A DNA stretch of 64,000 bases from Mugil cephalus (taxonomy: Eukaryota; Chordata; Actinopteri; Mugiliformes; Mugilidae). This document shows positions 40,301 to 54,194 of this stretch, in pieces; the first letter of the stretch is position 1; every line of letters begins with the position of its first letter. A program made the translations under genes and the position numbers. The stretch is from contig NC_061783.1 of NCBI RefSeq assembly GCF_022458985.1, positions 12,452,913 to 12,516,912 on the forward strand, written 5' to 3'. Under the pieces are notes generated by a model, which worked only from the letters and a program-made list of their open reading frames with translations, had not been told where the DNA came from and did no database searches.

Positions 40301-42827
40301 TGTCCTTGTATGCGCACGCACACACACACACACACATCAGCTCTGTCGTCTGACAGCAGGGGCAACAGCTGACACGCACGGCCGCTGCAGGCTCTCGGGT
40401 TTCTGCGCGCACAAAACGCACATGTGAGCGCAGTTGTTGCGCATTAGTTCGGTTTTTACATCTGATCATGTCACATTAAAGCAAATGTTTTCAGACATGT
40501 GTTTGTTCGTCTGCTGCGCTGAGCGTAGAAGAGATCGATGCCCCTGTCATGTCAGTCAGTCAGACAGCTAGCTTAGCTTAGCATAAACGACCGGAAACGG
40601 TAGAGGTAAACACAATCCTCCAACCAGCGCCTCTCAGGCGATAAACTTAGTTTATCTCATGAGTTTTTGTGCGAAAATAAGCCTGTGGAATTTTGTTACT
40701 TTTGGACAAAGCCAGACTAGCTCTTTCCCCCTGTTTACAGTCTTCATGCTAGGTCAGGCTAATCCAACCATTTCCTGGCTTTAGCTTCACAGTTAGCATT
40801 GACATCTCTCTCAAAAGTGACAGAACGTCACCAGCCTTCAACCCGCTTTCTCCCACTGAATAATAAGCTTCCAACCGTAACCAAGAGTTTAAGTGTGTGT
40901 TGAACGGTCTGGCTTCAAGCCACCATAATCTCTGGGATCTGCTGAGTGTGAGTGCCGAGGAGTCCCCGAGCAGACATCCATAAACAGAGGTGTGTGTGTG
41001 TGGGAGTGTCAGAGGTTTTTTCTAGAGAACTTCTGTTTTCAGCCACCAAAGGAGAAACGCGCTCATTCATTCATGCTCTCCGCACTGTTTTATGTAACCG
41101 GCTGCTCCATAACTAAAAATGGAAATGTACGCAAAAAGCAGAAGTTAATTTGAGCCGTATAAAAATATCGAGCCCTGCGGACAGAAACTAAACAAAAACG
41201 CAGCTAAGATAATAAACCACTCAAAATATGAGAGATCTATTGTTTCCACATTCATTTATAAGAGGAGGTGCTCGATGTAAACAGTGATGGTAACTGATCG
41301 CTCCTTTAACTGGGTGAGTTTAATTATAGAACCAGCATCTACTACTGTGTTGGTGTACTCACACATTTGCTCCACACCAGTCCTGTTGTGTGGTGCTGCT
41401 TGATGAACGACTGCATCTCAGTCCATATGGACAGATAGGAGCGCACCCAGTCCACGTGACGTCTGTCACTGGGAGAGCGGGGAAGGAGGGGGAGACACAG
41501 ATGTAATTGTTAGATATAATTTTTTAGACAAAAACAGGGAAAGCAGGAGTGAGGAGTAAGGGTTGGACATGATTTAACTAGTAGTTTGGCAGGAGATGCT
41601 GATGGGAACATTTTGACAGAACAGGCAGCATGTAAAATGTTGTATTTGTTCAGTTAATATTATCTGAAGACACTGCTTTGCAGTTGCCAGGTTAGCAGAG
41701 CTCCACAAAACACACAAAATATAATTATGAATACGATTATAATATATATTTGCACAAAGCCGGGGTAGGTGATTCGAGCGGTGCAACACTTTCAACTCTA
41801 GAAAAAAATTCCGAAATGTCCAGTGCAACTCGAGAGTAGTCGTGTACACAAAGTGTTTGATCGAGTGGTAACATCAGCCGTATGTTTTAAGGACACGGCT
41901 GCAAGCAACTATTGCCTTATAGAGAAATGATCTTAGGGAGAGATCACAAGGTGGCTTATGGCATGCCACGGTGCTCTAGTGGCAGCAGGATGTCATTAGA
42001 ACTAGCGTCCCAGTCGGTCACTTCTTGATCTCGACGATCGATACGAAGCTAATGCTGACTTCACACTAGTGCAGCTCAGTTTCAGTGGAGGTCGGTAATA
42101 TGAAGCACCAAAACTGACACGCTCCTACAGGCGACACACTTTACATGACAAAGCTGAACTGGCTTCAACTTTTTTTTTTTTTTTAAGTGTGCCAACCGTG
42201 TCAAACAAACTGCTTCGCCAACTACTTCAACAAGTGTAACCTTAACAAAACTTTCCTTGGGTGAAGACATTCTTTTGGACATTTCATGTCATGAACATTT
42301 TAAACTAAATCTAGTATGAGGGCAGCATCATTTTCCACTTGGTGAATCACAGATTTTGTACATTGAGATATGCACTTAATACTCTTTTGGTGAAGGTTAC
42401 TAATTAACATTTAGAGTATTAAGCATAGGTCTTCAACAGGGTTGCAAAATCTTTGGTTGATTAGACGTTTTTTATATTTGTTTTAATTTTCACCCGCAAT
42501 TTTCCCCCACACTTTTAAATTTCTTTAAATAGACATTAACATGAATCCATCATATTTTGAGAAAAGGATAAACGTGAACTTTCAGTCAACACACTCATTC
42601 AGTGACGCAGGAGCCGTCTCAGCAGCGCACCGTTTCACACAGAGCGCCACACTAGACCTGTCAATCTAAGCCTCCTGATTCTGTCAGGTTCCCCGCTTCA
42701 GGACGAGAGCTTATTCAGTCCCCACATTGCAATATTATCAGGAGAGAAGCTAACAGTGCAGCTTTATATAAAAAATGAATATTTGAACCAGTGTATTATT
42801 TTTACAGCTTCATATTTAACGAAAAAT

Positions 42828-42864
<37 letters not shown>

Positions 42865-45800
42865 TATAAATAGCACTAGGCCGAGTTTAATATAGAACAC
42901 ATAAAGTAGGTAGGGGGTCCCTACTTCATCTCCCCACATTCTGGGGGGCTTGAAAAACTTTGAAGACCCCTGGTATTAAGGATTTAATTTTGTCACAACA
43001 CAACGCTTGGCATGTCTCTGTGACTCATATCAAATACCAAATCTGTGGTGATCAATCAAAACCAAACACACACACATTAATAACAATTATCGTGTCACGA
43101 AGAGCCTATCAGACGTATTTACGTTTCCTTGTAGTCCTTCAGCACTCTGTTGGTGTAGAAGGTGGCAGCGTCGTTCATCTCCTTCACATATGGACCTGGC
43201 TTCTGACTCTGAAACAGAGATGCACTTTCATGAGAAACTCCTTCCTCGCTGCGACCGATAAACTCCCTGTCTGCCTGCAAATTTGTCTTCGGGAGAAGAG
43301 TAAAGAGCAAATACGTTCCTAGCGGTTACAGAAGGTCAAAGTTTAACACGCACTTAATAAGTGGAGGAAAATGCCCTCCTGACAGCAGCTTACACAGACC
43401 AGAAGCCGCTTCAAAAAATTTTAAGTCCCGAAGAGGAGAAACTTGGGATCTTAGTGACATCTGCTCCAAAACGAAACAAAAAAGGAGAGGTTTTGTTCTC
43501 GGAAAGCGGAAACACTGCATGTTGGAGGGGGAAAGGACAGCAGGGTGAGTCTATTTATATGTGTGGATGTACGGAGTGTGTGTGTTTGTTTTTGCAATTT
43601 TGAATTTCTGTTTAACTCCCTGATGTAGGCCAAATTGTCAGCCATAATTGTGTAATAACATGTGCTAAACTGACGATTAATGTCGGACATCCAGCATTTT
43701 ATAACACTGACTGATCTGCATGTGTCTCGTTCGTCCTCACCACGGCCACCCAGCCCAGAGCGGGGATGCTCTCGCTGACGGCTGAGAGGTGGTTGAAGAG
43801 GGAGCTTCCGCGGTTTCGTTCCCTGAAGCTCTGGATCTCCTGGATGTGCTCTGAAATCGGCTTCATCAGGTCGCTGAGCTCCATCTGCAGGAGGAGAAGA
43901 GAGATGCTGAGAACAAGACAGGAAGCAGGTCATGATGCGACGGTTAAAAAAGATGGGGAGACGCTGTCGGTGAATGATTTTCAGATTATGCTTTGACATT
44001 TATAAGGAAATCAGAGGCAGTTTATCAATCATGACGACCCCCATCCAGCGTGCATGTTTCAGCTGCTGTTCATTTTGCAGCACGGTTTCTACTTCCCTGA
44101 CCACCCGTAACCCACTCTGCTACCCATTAATTCCTAAACTGGGCTGCAGGACAATGTCTACTTTTATTAGCCGGGTCCTTTTTTCCATTGGAACTTCCAG
44201 ATCTCGGCTGCAGTGGAGCTCGTCTCCAGGCTCCCAGCTCCCCTCCCCATCGCTCCGTTCCTACTAACATTCCTCAGTTCATGGGGAGATCCCTCTGGCC
44301 TTGTAAGGCATACCGCTCCTGCACTGTTTACAGTTTACCCATCACACATGTGCCTGCGCTCACATAGATTCAGGAACACGATGTTTCATTGCTGAATTGT
44401 TGCTTACAGCAGAGAAATGAATGCAACGTGACGCATTTGCCGCTAACCGTGACAACGCATCATTCAGCTGCCACTGAACAAACAGCAGAGCTCTGGCTTG
44501 TTATTGAAGTTGCTAATGGCTAAAACTGCGCCGGTTATACTTTCCTGTATTTTGTTGTCTTGCATGCACAGATGTGGTTGTGAGGTGATTTTGTGCACGC
44601 ATGCAGGGAAGCCACAGAAGCTGGAGCAAACCTTTTTTCAAACAAATTCTTTCCCCAATCAGATGCACATGATCCCTGTGAGCGGGGATAGATGCCTCTT
44701 TCTCTGCTACCCCAGCTGCTTTCATTCTCAGGAAGTCCACCTAATATCTGTCTTTGAATGAGTGCAGCTGCCTTACGCAAAAATGACACAATATACTTGA
44801 GTATTTTTTTGCGTGAAATGTGCAAAGGATTTAATTTCACAGACCCTGTAACGCATTATTCATTTACCAGCTGTTTTAGTACTTCATTGGGTTATTTTAA
44901 CCAAAGTTAATGAGTGATGGAAGACGCATTTACAGATGAGAAAACTTCTCTTCTGCTCTTTGTTATACTGTTGACATTACAGGATACTGACACTTATGTA
45001 CACAGGGGTGTTATTTGTCTTTAGTTTGAAGCTAAAGTAACTTTTACTGAAATCGACAACGTGAAAGATGTCAAACTGTAAAACAACTACACAGTGAAAG
45101 TGAAAATATGCGATAAGAAAATACATGAGCAGAGTGCCATAACTGTCCTAATATGTGGAGCTAAAGGAAATGTTGATTCCCCAAAGTAAAATGAACCCAG
45201 ATCCGCGCTAGTTGGAGCTGCCTGGTTCTCACAACACTGCGGAGCAACAATGTTGTCATCATGTCTCCCTCTGAAAGCATTATGTGAGTCAGATTGCGGA
45301 CTTCCCCCTCATTTAATCACGCCGAGCAGCGAGGAGGAAGACAGAAATATGAGAGGGAATGACTGGCAGGTGCAGAGAGAGGGAGCATGTGTCAAAAGGG
45401 AAACCCGCATTCCCACGTATATCGCGAGCGAAACTTTGTGGAAAGTTTTGGGTCGCGTCAAAACGGGAGCCAGAGTCACGTGTTCACTTCGGCTCAGGAA
45501 TCAAAAACATTTCTGGGAATATTTCTTTAAAGCGTGTGTGGAAATTACGCCCGCCACGCTGAGCAGCCATGGGAAGGATCGTGTGCGTCGCTGAAAAATC
45601 AAATGCAGAAACAACGAGAAACAATGAAAATGGAAACTTCAGCTACAAACCACCAGTTCAGTTGTTTACTAATGAGGTCACAGACTATTTAACATTTAAC
45701 CTTAATTGCTTGAAATTTGGAGCGCACATAGGATTCCTCTGATAAGAAGTCAGCTGAGGCAGAGATGTGGACTGTAACAGTTGTGAATACAGACAAAGGG

Positions 45801-46035
45801 AGCGAGACAACGAATGGGATCAGAAACGTCGGCTCACATTATTTGACGGAATGAGCTCAGAGTACAGGCCTCCACTTCCTATACAAGCACTGGATCAAAG
45901 GTAGAGAGCAACGGACGACAATGGGAGAACAGCTGGAGGAGGGTTTTTAACGCTGTGGAAGTCAACTGTGTTTTTGTGAACCGTCAGAACACAGACAATC
46001 ACACACATCGAGTCAACAGGCCACCCAGAGGTCAC

Positions 46036-46075
<40 letters not shown>

Positions 46076-46231
46076 CACTTTATCTGGCCCTGTGTCTTTG
46101 TCCAACGCTCTATCTGACTCTAACTCTCCCTCACTCACACACTGACAACACACTCAAATATAGAACATGACCATAAAAAGCCAGAGAGCACAACAGGACT
46201 GCGCCACAGAGAAAGGCCAGAAGTTTGTGAG

Positions 46232-46292
<61 letters not shown>

Positions 46293-49200
46293 GAGAGAGA
46301 GGGCACTGCCCTAAGTCATACACACTTTTCTACATCTGTACTGAGGACTACAGATATAGACACGGCTGAGGGAGGTTGTGTGTGAAGGTTTTTTGGGAGG
46401 GAGGGGGGTTGGTTGTACTGGTGGTTGACGTGTGTGTGTGTGCATGGAAAGGTTTTTAGGTCACTCTGCCAGTGCATAGGAAGCTAAACTACCAGCATTG
46501 GCTTGATAATTGTCTTTCTTATTATGACGTCTTCACTCTGGTTTTTAGAAATGTACGTTCACGGTCTGATTTTTGAGAGAGCTACTGGGACTAATGCAGT
46601 GTGTTGGGTTAATCCATATTTAAGGGATTCACGACTACATGGTCAGTGAACACTAAATAGCTCATCTATCCCGTAATGTACAAAGATTTGCTAAGACTAA
46701 TGGGACATTTTACAGTTGCTGACTGCTACTCCAACCATTATTAGACTGTGTCACTGTGAAGTGTGGTGAAGATGGAAAGGACTGAAAAATGAAGGAGCAG
46801 CAGAACGAGAGGACTTGTGCCAAAAAAAGGCACAGTGTTATTTATTTCAAGTTTTGGATGTTTTGGATGACCTGTCCCCGGCTATAGTTGTCTCTGAAAG
46901 TGTCCCCAGTTTTATCTTTATGAATGAGAGAAAAAAAGTTGCGCGCAGACTACAGTTATTACAGTAACCAGTCGTGCTGCTATTGAGATTACAGACATAA
47001 CAGTTTAAATATGTTTAATATGAATAACTATGTCAATGTAAATTAAATATTTAATCATTTCATCATGATAACACTCTTTATATATATATATATCTGTAAA
47101 TGTCCCTGTATTTCTGCACCAGCAGGCAGCGCTAACACAGGGCCATGCAAACCAGTTTTACTACTAGTGTGGGATTTTTCTACAATATTTACTCATCATC
47201 AGAGTAAAATAGTCCATTCTTAGTCAATCTATGGCATTACTTCCTCTCTCAACTAGTAGAAAATGTGGTCAACACATGAAAAAATAAAAACCGTGATATC
47301 AGAATGTTGAAAAATACCATGATGTACATTTGCTGGTCATACTGCCCAGCTAACAGCAACTTTAATTTAGTTTAATACTAGTTCTGTGTTTGCAGCTGTT
47401 CATCTAACAGCTCACTGTGGCTGCTCCTTGCTCCATGTTGCATTTGCAGTTGCTGCTTTATAATGAAAGTCAACTTTAGTTTTTCCACTAAAACACTTTC
47501 AGTTTTGCAGTAGCAGCAGCTATCGACAGATGTAGTTTCAAGATAAAACATTTTTCTCTGGGAATGTCACCACAGAGACCAAGTTTATAGTAACACAAAT
47601 ATATAAATAATACTTTAGTGATGGAACAATAGGCTCATTCACCTTTGTGTGACTTCATTCAGAGGCCATTATTTTGGAGCAGGACTTGAAAACAGGTCAT
47701 GAACTCTTTCCTCAGAAAATTTCCTTGTTTTGTTGAGTTTTTAGCCACAACTCCTCTTCCCTCGTATCTCTCTCCTGTCTCTGTCATCCCCTCTCCTGGG
47801 TCTGTCCCTCTCTCTGTAAAACCCACACTCTTTCCTTGTTTGCATTTCTGACTGCCACCAAATGCTCTTGTCACCACCTCTCAACCGACGACCGGACAGA
47901 CAGGGAGTGATCACTTCCTGGTGGGCTCTGTGGACCCTGTAGCACACACACAACACAGGCAGAAGGCCAACGGGATGATATCATATCGATTCTGTCTCAC
48001 TCTCTCACACACACACACAACTTTCTCTCCCAGCCCTCTTTTCTCTATGTGTGAACACGTTGGGAATGTGTTGTATTAGCGTTTTCTTGGTCAAAGAGCC
48101 GAGTAATCCCTATGTGAACAGCCCGTCCTGCTGGGGAACACAGGAGGGGAGGACAGCGCCAGACACGCAGGACTCCCGTACAGATCATTTCTCTGCTGGT
48201 GACTGTGAGACATTTTAATGCAAATTACTCCTGAATGTCAGTGTTTTCAATTTATGCAGACAACTCATCACAACGATGGTTTAAAGTCACATGGTAACAT
48301 TACTCCAACCACTCTAACGGCCTAGACACACCACACCTATGTCAAAGCTCTAAACAAAGGATGACTTTAACGCCTCATGTCACCTGTGTTTCAGCTAAAG
48401 ACAATACAACCAACTACCAACCAGCTCTACCTGCATGAGATGAAATAACACTCCATACCAGCAAGTGGCAGTATTACTCATTCATGAATGAAAACAGAAT
48501 AGCTCGGAAGAACTGTCGTACAGAGCTAGCCTCAAATAATTCATGCCTATCAGCTCGTTGACAAAAAGTCAAAAAGTCAGTGTCATGACCATAGACTGTA
48601 AAAAAAGTGGACGCCATGACAGCTGCACAAACGTGAAGCCAAAGCTTGTGGAGCTCCCCCTGGTGGCTGGCTGCAGGATAAGTTGTAAGCCCTACCTCCT
48701 CCATGTTAGCGGATAGGACTTGGGCCAAACTTGCTTTAAAAACATATCAAGTGCAGCGTACTGTATAATCCAAGACAAATGCAAGTGAGTCTAGTGGCTC
48801 ACTGATAACGTGGCTCCACTCTTGGACAAGATGGCGTCGCCAATATCCTTGAACTCTAGCCTCAGTTTGGCCAATGGGAGGAAGTGGAGATGTCGTTCAT
48901 ATTTTACAATTTATGATAAGGACTGTTCACTCTACTGCAATCCTAATGCAGAAGAAGAAGAAGCGCTCTGGTTTCGTAGTCGTGTATCCATGATAACTTT
49001 ACGCTGTTGTACCTTTGCAGGTTCCTGGTGTGTGGCAGCCATCTGGAGGAAAGTTCTCTGAGTCTGCAGGGCGTTGTTCACCATCTCCGCCTGTGTTAGT
49101 AACAAAGAGATGAGCAGGTTATGAATGACTTCATGCATAGGCATATCTAGTCCAATTCTAACACTAAACTTTATCCCAGCACCCCTAAAAATAAGATTTT

Positions 49201-50184
49201 GTGTTTGTTTGTTTAGAGGGGTATTAGTTCCCACCTCTCTATTTTCTCATTTAAATGCAATGTTCTTTATTTTGTAAACCTAGTAATAGCTTTGTGACAC
49301 ACTAGTTTGACATTAAAGGTCGACGATGACTTCACGTTTTGTAATGTGCAATATGTTACTGTGCTTTATGGGCTGATAATGGTGATAGCTCTGAAAATAA
49401 TATCTTGCATACTCAGAGATTGTTTTCCCTTCCCTGTGGAAATCCAGGCAGTGATCTGTCTGGTTAACACTCAGATACACACACACAGCCCAGCCAGCCG
49501 TGTCCCGTGTGTGTTTGAGACCTCCAGATGTGGGCCAAGGGAACCACCAGGGAGGCTTTGTCCATAAAAGGAGCCCTGCAAACTTAAAGAAACTACCTCT
49601 GGCTCTCACTCACACACTCCCCCTCCTCATCCCGTTCAATGATAGGACACAGAGATAGATGCAAGCATTCCATTGATTTATTTATTTTTTTTTGTTATTT
49701 TTCTTATAAAATATCAGGAAATTTTGTTTTACGAATGCCTTTTATTCCTCTCATGTTCTGGATCTATTCCATGGACATCAGGCTGTTGCCAACTGGCTTA
49801 CCATAAAACACACTTAAAGTCCTGGTGGGAGTACGGGTCATTACCAAATAGGAAAAGGTGCTCCTTTAGCAGTTTGATAAATTAATGGAGGTTAAAGTGC
49901 AAATGATACTCCCATCCTTAGCTTTGTTGATGACAGGAAATATACTCTTATACTCTTGCGCATTTTGCCTGTCCCCTTTTAGACAACGGACCTCCCATAC
50001 ACACGGCCATGCCTAACTGGAAGTGGAAACTAGAGTTGGAAAATCCTGTTTGTAAGTGTGTAAGATGAGAGAGACAATCTGTGCTGGCTCAACTGTAACC
50101 AGCAGTTCACTCTTCTGTCATTCCTGTTTCCACAGTCTAGTTTCAAAACAACGTATAAATAAGACGTAGACTTCAAAGATGTTC

Positions 50185-50266
<82 letters not shown>

Positions 50267-51142
50267 CAATAGTTAATAATTTTATTTCTTATTGAAGAAG
50301 AACCTATTGACATTGCCACTGGTTTCTGGAATATCATCTCATTGATTTAAACCATTAATTATTACCAATTAAATGACATGTCTGCTTCTGCTAAGTGGGT
50401 TTTGCTGCCTTTGGCTAGTCTGTGTGCTCATCTAAGATAATTAGTATTTAGCTTAAGCTTCATGAACATGACAGTAGTTAGCAAGAGGGACAATATTTCC
50501 CCATAATATCAAGATATCCACGCGTGGATATCTGTGAAGTCAAATGAAGTTACTGTTGATCGGCTCATTCTTTAGTTATATTTGGTAATAAGTGTTTAAA
50601 GCTGATGCAGCAGATGAACTGCTCGTCATGATGCTTTTAACTGTATAAAAGTTGAAGGAGTACTCCTTTAAATCCTGATCTGCTTTGGCAAACAACAGAC
50701 TGACAGCTGCTACGGCAGCAGCTGTGGGAACATCTGTCTTCAACAGCTGATGCACGGACAGCGTCTACAGTGACTCGTTTTTCCAAGGACCAGCACTTGT
50801 GCCTGAGTATCCGTGGTGAAGACTTACATGTTTCTCCACGTCATTCCCTATAGCTCGGCTGTTTTCCAGGTAGTCCGACAGCGGACCTCTCATCAGCGCG
50901 TCGAAGGCCTCCACACTGTGAGACAGACCTGGAAACATACGGGGACATCTCTCCTAACTTGGTACTGTTCTCAGTGCGGTGTTCAATCCCTGATGCTCAA
51001 GCACTTTTAAAGGCACAGACTTACCTCCGTTGATGCCGTTGACACAGTCCCCGTTAGACATGCTGCTGGACGCCTGCATTGTGACGGACATGTGCTCCAG
51101 GCGAGTCACAGCTCGCTCCAATCGCTCCATTAATCCCTCCAT
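37345..51142 (-). CDS. cap2: cyclase-associated actin cytoskeleton regulatory protein 2
   Basis: CAP proteins speed actin turnover by recycling G-actin and severing cofilin-bound filaments; CAP2 is the striated-muscle-enriched paralogue. Coding exons: 51025-51142, 50828-50928, 49013-49090, 43741-43884, 43123-43208, 41363-41468, 38816-38999, 38463-38626, 38160-38283, 37983-38065, 37712-37852, 37345-37428. They total 1413 bases (470 aa plus stop; human CAP2 477). Order of parts: N-terminal coil [20 protein letters not shown], helical folded domain ([40 protein letters not shown]), polyproline [14 protein letters not shown]2-like [16 protein letters not shown], and the beta-helical CARP domain from [13 protein letters not shown] to [15 protein letters not shown]. 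Residues such as [11 protein letters not shown] and MNILIPQD-like [10 protein letters not shown] match CAP2 over CAP1. The start is in a CACCATGG context. Confidence 0.97.
37551..37620 (+). repeat. fragment of an interspersed teleost repeat
   Basis: GACATTTCACCACTCGTCCA, then AGTGTTTTCTTTAGTTCTGC, matches the ACATTTCACCACTCATCCAAGTGACTTCTTCAG-type core that I recall from many teleost genomes. It lies in a cap2 intron, and a longer related copy is at 55309-55600. Confidence 0.5.
39000..41362 (-). other. cap2 intron with a MITE and CA repeats
   Basis: A 2.4-kb intron between the polyproline exon and the preceding one. It contains a (CA)n tract near 40316-40336 and the inverted-arm repeat at 40566-40872. 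No other gene was recognised. Confidence 0.6.
40566..40872 (+). mobile_element. percomorph inverted-arm repeat (MITE/SINE-like)
   Basis: The left arm AGCTTAGCTTAGCATAAAC, then GACCGGAAACGG, is mirrored on the right by TTTACAGTCTTCATGCTAGG, TCAGGCTAATCC and GGCTTTAGCTTCA. I recognise this arrangement (TTAGCATAAA...GGAAAC ... CAGTCTTCATGCTAA) as a very common non-coding repeat in percomorph fish. The ends are approximate. Confidence 0.65.
41469..43122 (-). other. cap2 intron with an (AAT)n tract
   Basis: The intron holds a T-run at 42168-42184 and about 12 AAT units at 42829-42863. I see no further gene or element with clear ends. Confidence 0.55.
46039..46291. repeat. (GA)n and (GT)n microsatellites
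   Basis: About 16 GA units (46039-46071) and, 160 bases on, about 28 GT units (46235-46291), both in a cap2 intron. Confidence 0.95.
48590..48915. mobile_element. short TIR element (common teleost repeat)
   Basis: The ends CATAGACTGTAAAA (48590-48603) and the inverse of TTTTACAATTTATG (48902-48915) match at 12 of 14 positions. The interior contains TGGAGCTCCCCCTGGTGGCT, GGCTGCAG, CTCCTCCATGTTAGC, AAGATGGC and GGCCAATGGGAGGAAG. I recognise these as the hallmarks of a very abundant fish repeat. It is 326 bp with no coding capacity, and the superfamily is uncertain. Confidence 0.7.
49091..50827 (-). other. cap2 intron with (GATA)n
   Basis: 1.7-kb intron containing a GATA microsatellite at 50185-50266. 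Nothing else was recognised. Confidence 0.6.
50185..50266. repeat. (GATA)n microsatellite
   Basis: About 20 uninterrupted GATA units in a cap2 intron. Confidence 0.97.
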
Positions 51143-51152
51143 GGTGACAAAT

Positions 51153-54100
51153 CTAGAAGCCAAAGCAGGAGTTCCTCTTTACAGTCAAATAAATAACCCA
51201 AAATAACACACTGCATTTCATGCCTACTCTTTTTTATTTGCTTGGCAGCTAAACCATCTCACTCCCCTCTATACAAGGAGGTCACAGGTCATACACAGAT
51301 CCAGCTTCCAACACCCTACTGTTTCTCATTTTTACACAAAAGCTAAATGTAGCCTGGTTTTATATGAACACTACCACTGTTTGAGCTGTCTGGTCGTCGG
51401 CTGCAGTCACAATCACGGCCGTAACCATATGAATTTTGTCACATAATTGGGTTAAAGGAAGAAAGAAAAGCAATGTGAATGAGGAACACTGGATGTATTT
51501 AAAGAAACCCTGATGAAATTCACATTATCTTCCATTATCTGGTTCCTCGCTCTAACCAGATAAGCTTACTGTTAAAGACGTAAACAAACTGAAACTGGAC
51601 ACTGATGAAATACGTTTGAGAATTCAGTGCAGAGCTCATCGTATCTCCTACTTTAACACTGAGCAGACATATGTCTCACCATCAGGCAATGCGGGACTGT
51701 TTCCAATATTTATTAGTCAACTGAGGAGGAATTCAATCCAGCAGCCCAATGCATGTTTGCGCAAACTACTGCTAGGTAACACACAGATCCTAATCTGACA
51801 CCTGCTACCTGAGTTATAGGCGACATTATTCGCTTTACATAACGCTCCGTAAAAAAACAACAAAAAAACAAAAAACAAAACAAAAACACCAGGAGGCGTG
51901 TATTAATATAACAGCTATGCAGGGTGAATGGTGCTCCTCGTCTGTAATCTTTGTAAATTATGTCTGGTAATTATGTGCTATGAGCAGCCGCCGTGTCCTG
52001 ATGGGCGTCATCGGATGATCTCTCTGGAGAAATCTCCCAGCAGTGCCACATGCCTGCCACAGGACTCAGATGTTATTTCTATACTTTGTGGGTCACAACA
52101 GCTCTTAGGCAAGAAGGGAAACCTGAAGAGCTGCATGTAGATGGACAACAAGTGGATAGCCACTGTTGACTTTTGAACCTCCTTGTTTTGGCCTTCATCA
52201 CGTCGGGATTACAAAGACGCCACCACACATAAACTGCTAAATAAGACATTTCAAGACAAGAACATTAAATTCAGACTGGCAACAATATGATTATAAGCTT
52301 GAATAAACTGTAGACTAACTTCTGCTTCTTGTTATTTAGAACGTGGAAGCACCCGTGATCCTTCATTAATATCTGATTTACTCAATGGTTTGAGCTGTTC
52401 TTATGATACCCATAAAACTGACATATAAAATTCTTCTTGATTAATAAAGCTTTGTTGCGACTTTTAAATCCGTCTATAATAAAGTGTGCCCCAGAAGGAA
52501 CGTGTCAAGACTGCAGTGTAGAGCCACTCAAACACGGAGCGTCTGAAATCACATTGTGTAAAGTTATCCTTAATTTTCATATTATTGCTCGTTTTACTTT
52601 ATTTCACTGATTAAATGTGTGCAGATGAATATATAAAGCAATATGGGTTTTGGGTTATAGCCCAGAACAAATTTACATAGAATCAACGGCTGTAAAAGCT
52701 CCACAATACTTCACTTAATCACTGTCGCGCTCTGCAGCTACCTCCAACTTTGTTTATAAAGCATGAGGCAGAAATAGTCTGCAGCGGTTGCTTTGTCAGT
52801 CAGCCAAATTCTCCATGGCAATGCAAAGACGTGGCCAGTGTTCCTCTATTAGCTTTTAATATGATTATTCAGCCCATCAGTAAAACATAATGGGAAACAG
52901 GAGCAACAGGTGTTCAGCCTGCTGGTCCCATCAACATTCATGTGTCCACAGAAACAAAACTGTTGCGCTCGTGTGTTTTTCATTAGTCTATAATATCCAG
53001 TAAAGCAGTCTGCAGCCTTTACTGTAGTCTCAGCCATATGACAGTTGTCCCCAGTGTCTCCAACATTAAGACCCCAGACCAAAACCAACAGCTGAGAAAG
53101 CACACATGTTCCTGCAGTGGAAAGATCTTACTGACTTCACCCCGACCCCGCTAATGTCCTCTGAACCCTTTGGCCTGGTATCTGATCTTTGGGGCTATAT
53201 TCAGCTTCAGTCTGGGGTCTGCTGCTATGGGTTTACTGTAAGATATTCTAATGTAGGTCTCAGTGTCCTGCACTGTACTCTAGGACAATGTTTAGATGAA
53301 AGATTAAAGAGAGGTTTTACGGGGTAAGTACTTACTTAGTAAATCTACTGTGTGGTTTGGTTTGATTTTTACATAAATGGATACACTGTGGTTATTAAAG
53401 ATCTCTGAAATCCATTAGGCACAGAGTTTGAATAAGGCCTTGTTATAGCAACAGGTGTGAGGAATATACGTCTGTGACAAGCGGTGGATCGGAAAATCTC
53501 AGTGGATGAAGACAGACTCGCCTCAAGGAACTTTAAATCCTATCACATGAAACTGCTGAAATTTACTTGAAAATATGATGTCACTTATATCCTATCAGGC
53601 ATAAACGTTTTATTGAGCTAAGTTTTAAGGGAACATGAACAAACATGAACATCAGTAGTTACCAAGTGAACCTTTACTGTAGTTTGGGGTAAAACTGTTT
53701 TGCACCTAACCAACAAAAATCCAGGCTAAATCCCACATAGCATAGTTATCCTTTCCCAATCTCACAACGGTTCACACCAGGGGCTCATCGAGCACTCTTA
53801 GGCCAAAGATGAGACACCGCCACACCATAATACAACATGACATGACACTGGCATGCTGACAAGACTTTCACCGCCCCTCCAATCTGATGCTTTCACAGTC
53901 CGCCCCACATTATCACCGATACTCCGAGAGTCAAACGAGACAACGGGACAAATCTATAAGCTACAAACTCATCGCACACGCGGCTCTCCCCCACACACTG
54001 CGCCAATTCGGTGCCAAAATGTAAGAACGCGCTGTGCGCAAGAAGCAGGTGAGGATGACTTTGTTTGGACATTGCTGCGCAGAGACGCACACCCCCTACG

Positions 54101-54194
54101 GCAGGACTTTATCCCTACGCCCCACCCTGAAATGGACCAAACTTGATATTCATAATATAAAATATTAATAAAAAAATCACCAGACAGACCTTAC
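51153..54194 (-). other. cap2 first intron
   Basis: 3 kb between the leader exon and the first coding exon. No exon of a known family was seen. The segment 51930-52140 is less AT-rich than its surroundings and might be a conserved regulatory element, but I cannot test conservation. Confidence 0.5.

Larger units (their letters stand above)
43885..49012 (-). other. large cap2 intron
   Basis: The largest coding-region intron (5.1 kb). It contains (GA)n at 46039-46071, (GT)n at 46235-46291, and the TIR element at 48590-48915. Short frames such as 45250-45594 show no family features. Confidence 0.6.

Noticed and set aside
45250-45594. 114-aa frame in a cap2 intron
   Set aside because: No family features and no splice-consistent partners.
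52849-53327. Opposed 84- and 73-aa frames in the cap2 first intron
   Set aside because: No recognised domain and no splice support; possibly an unrecognised repeat.
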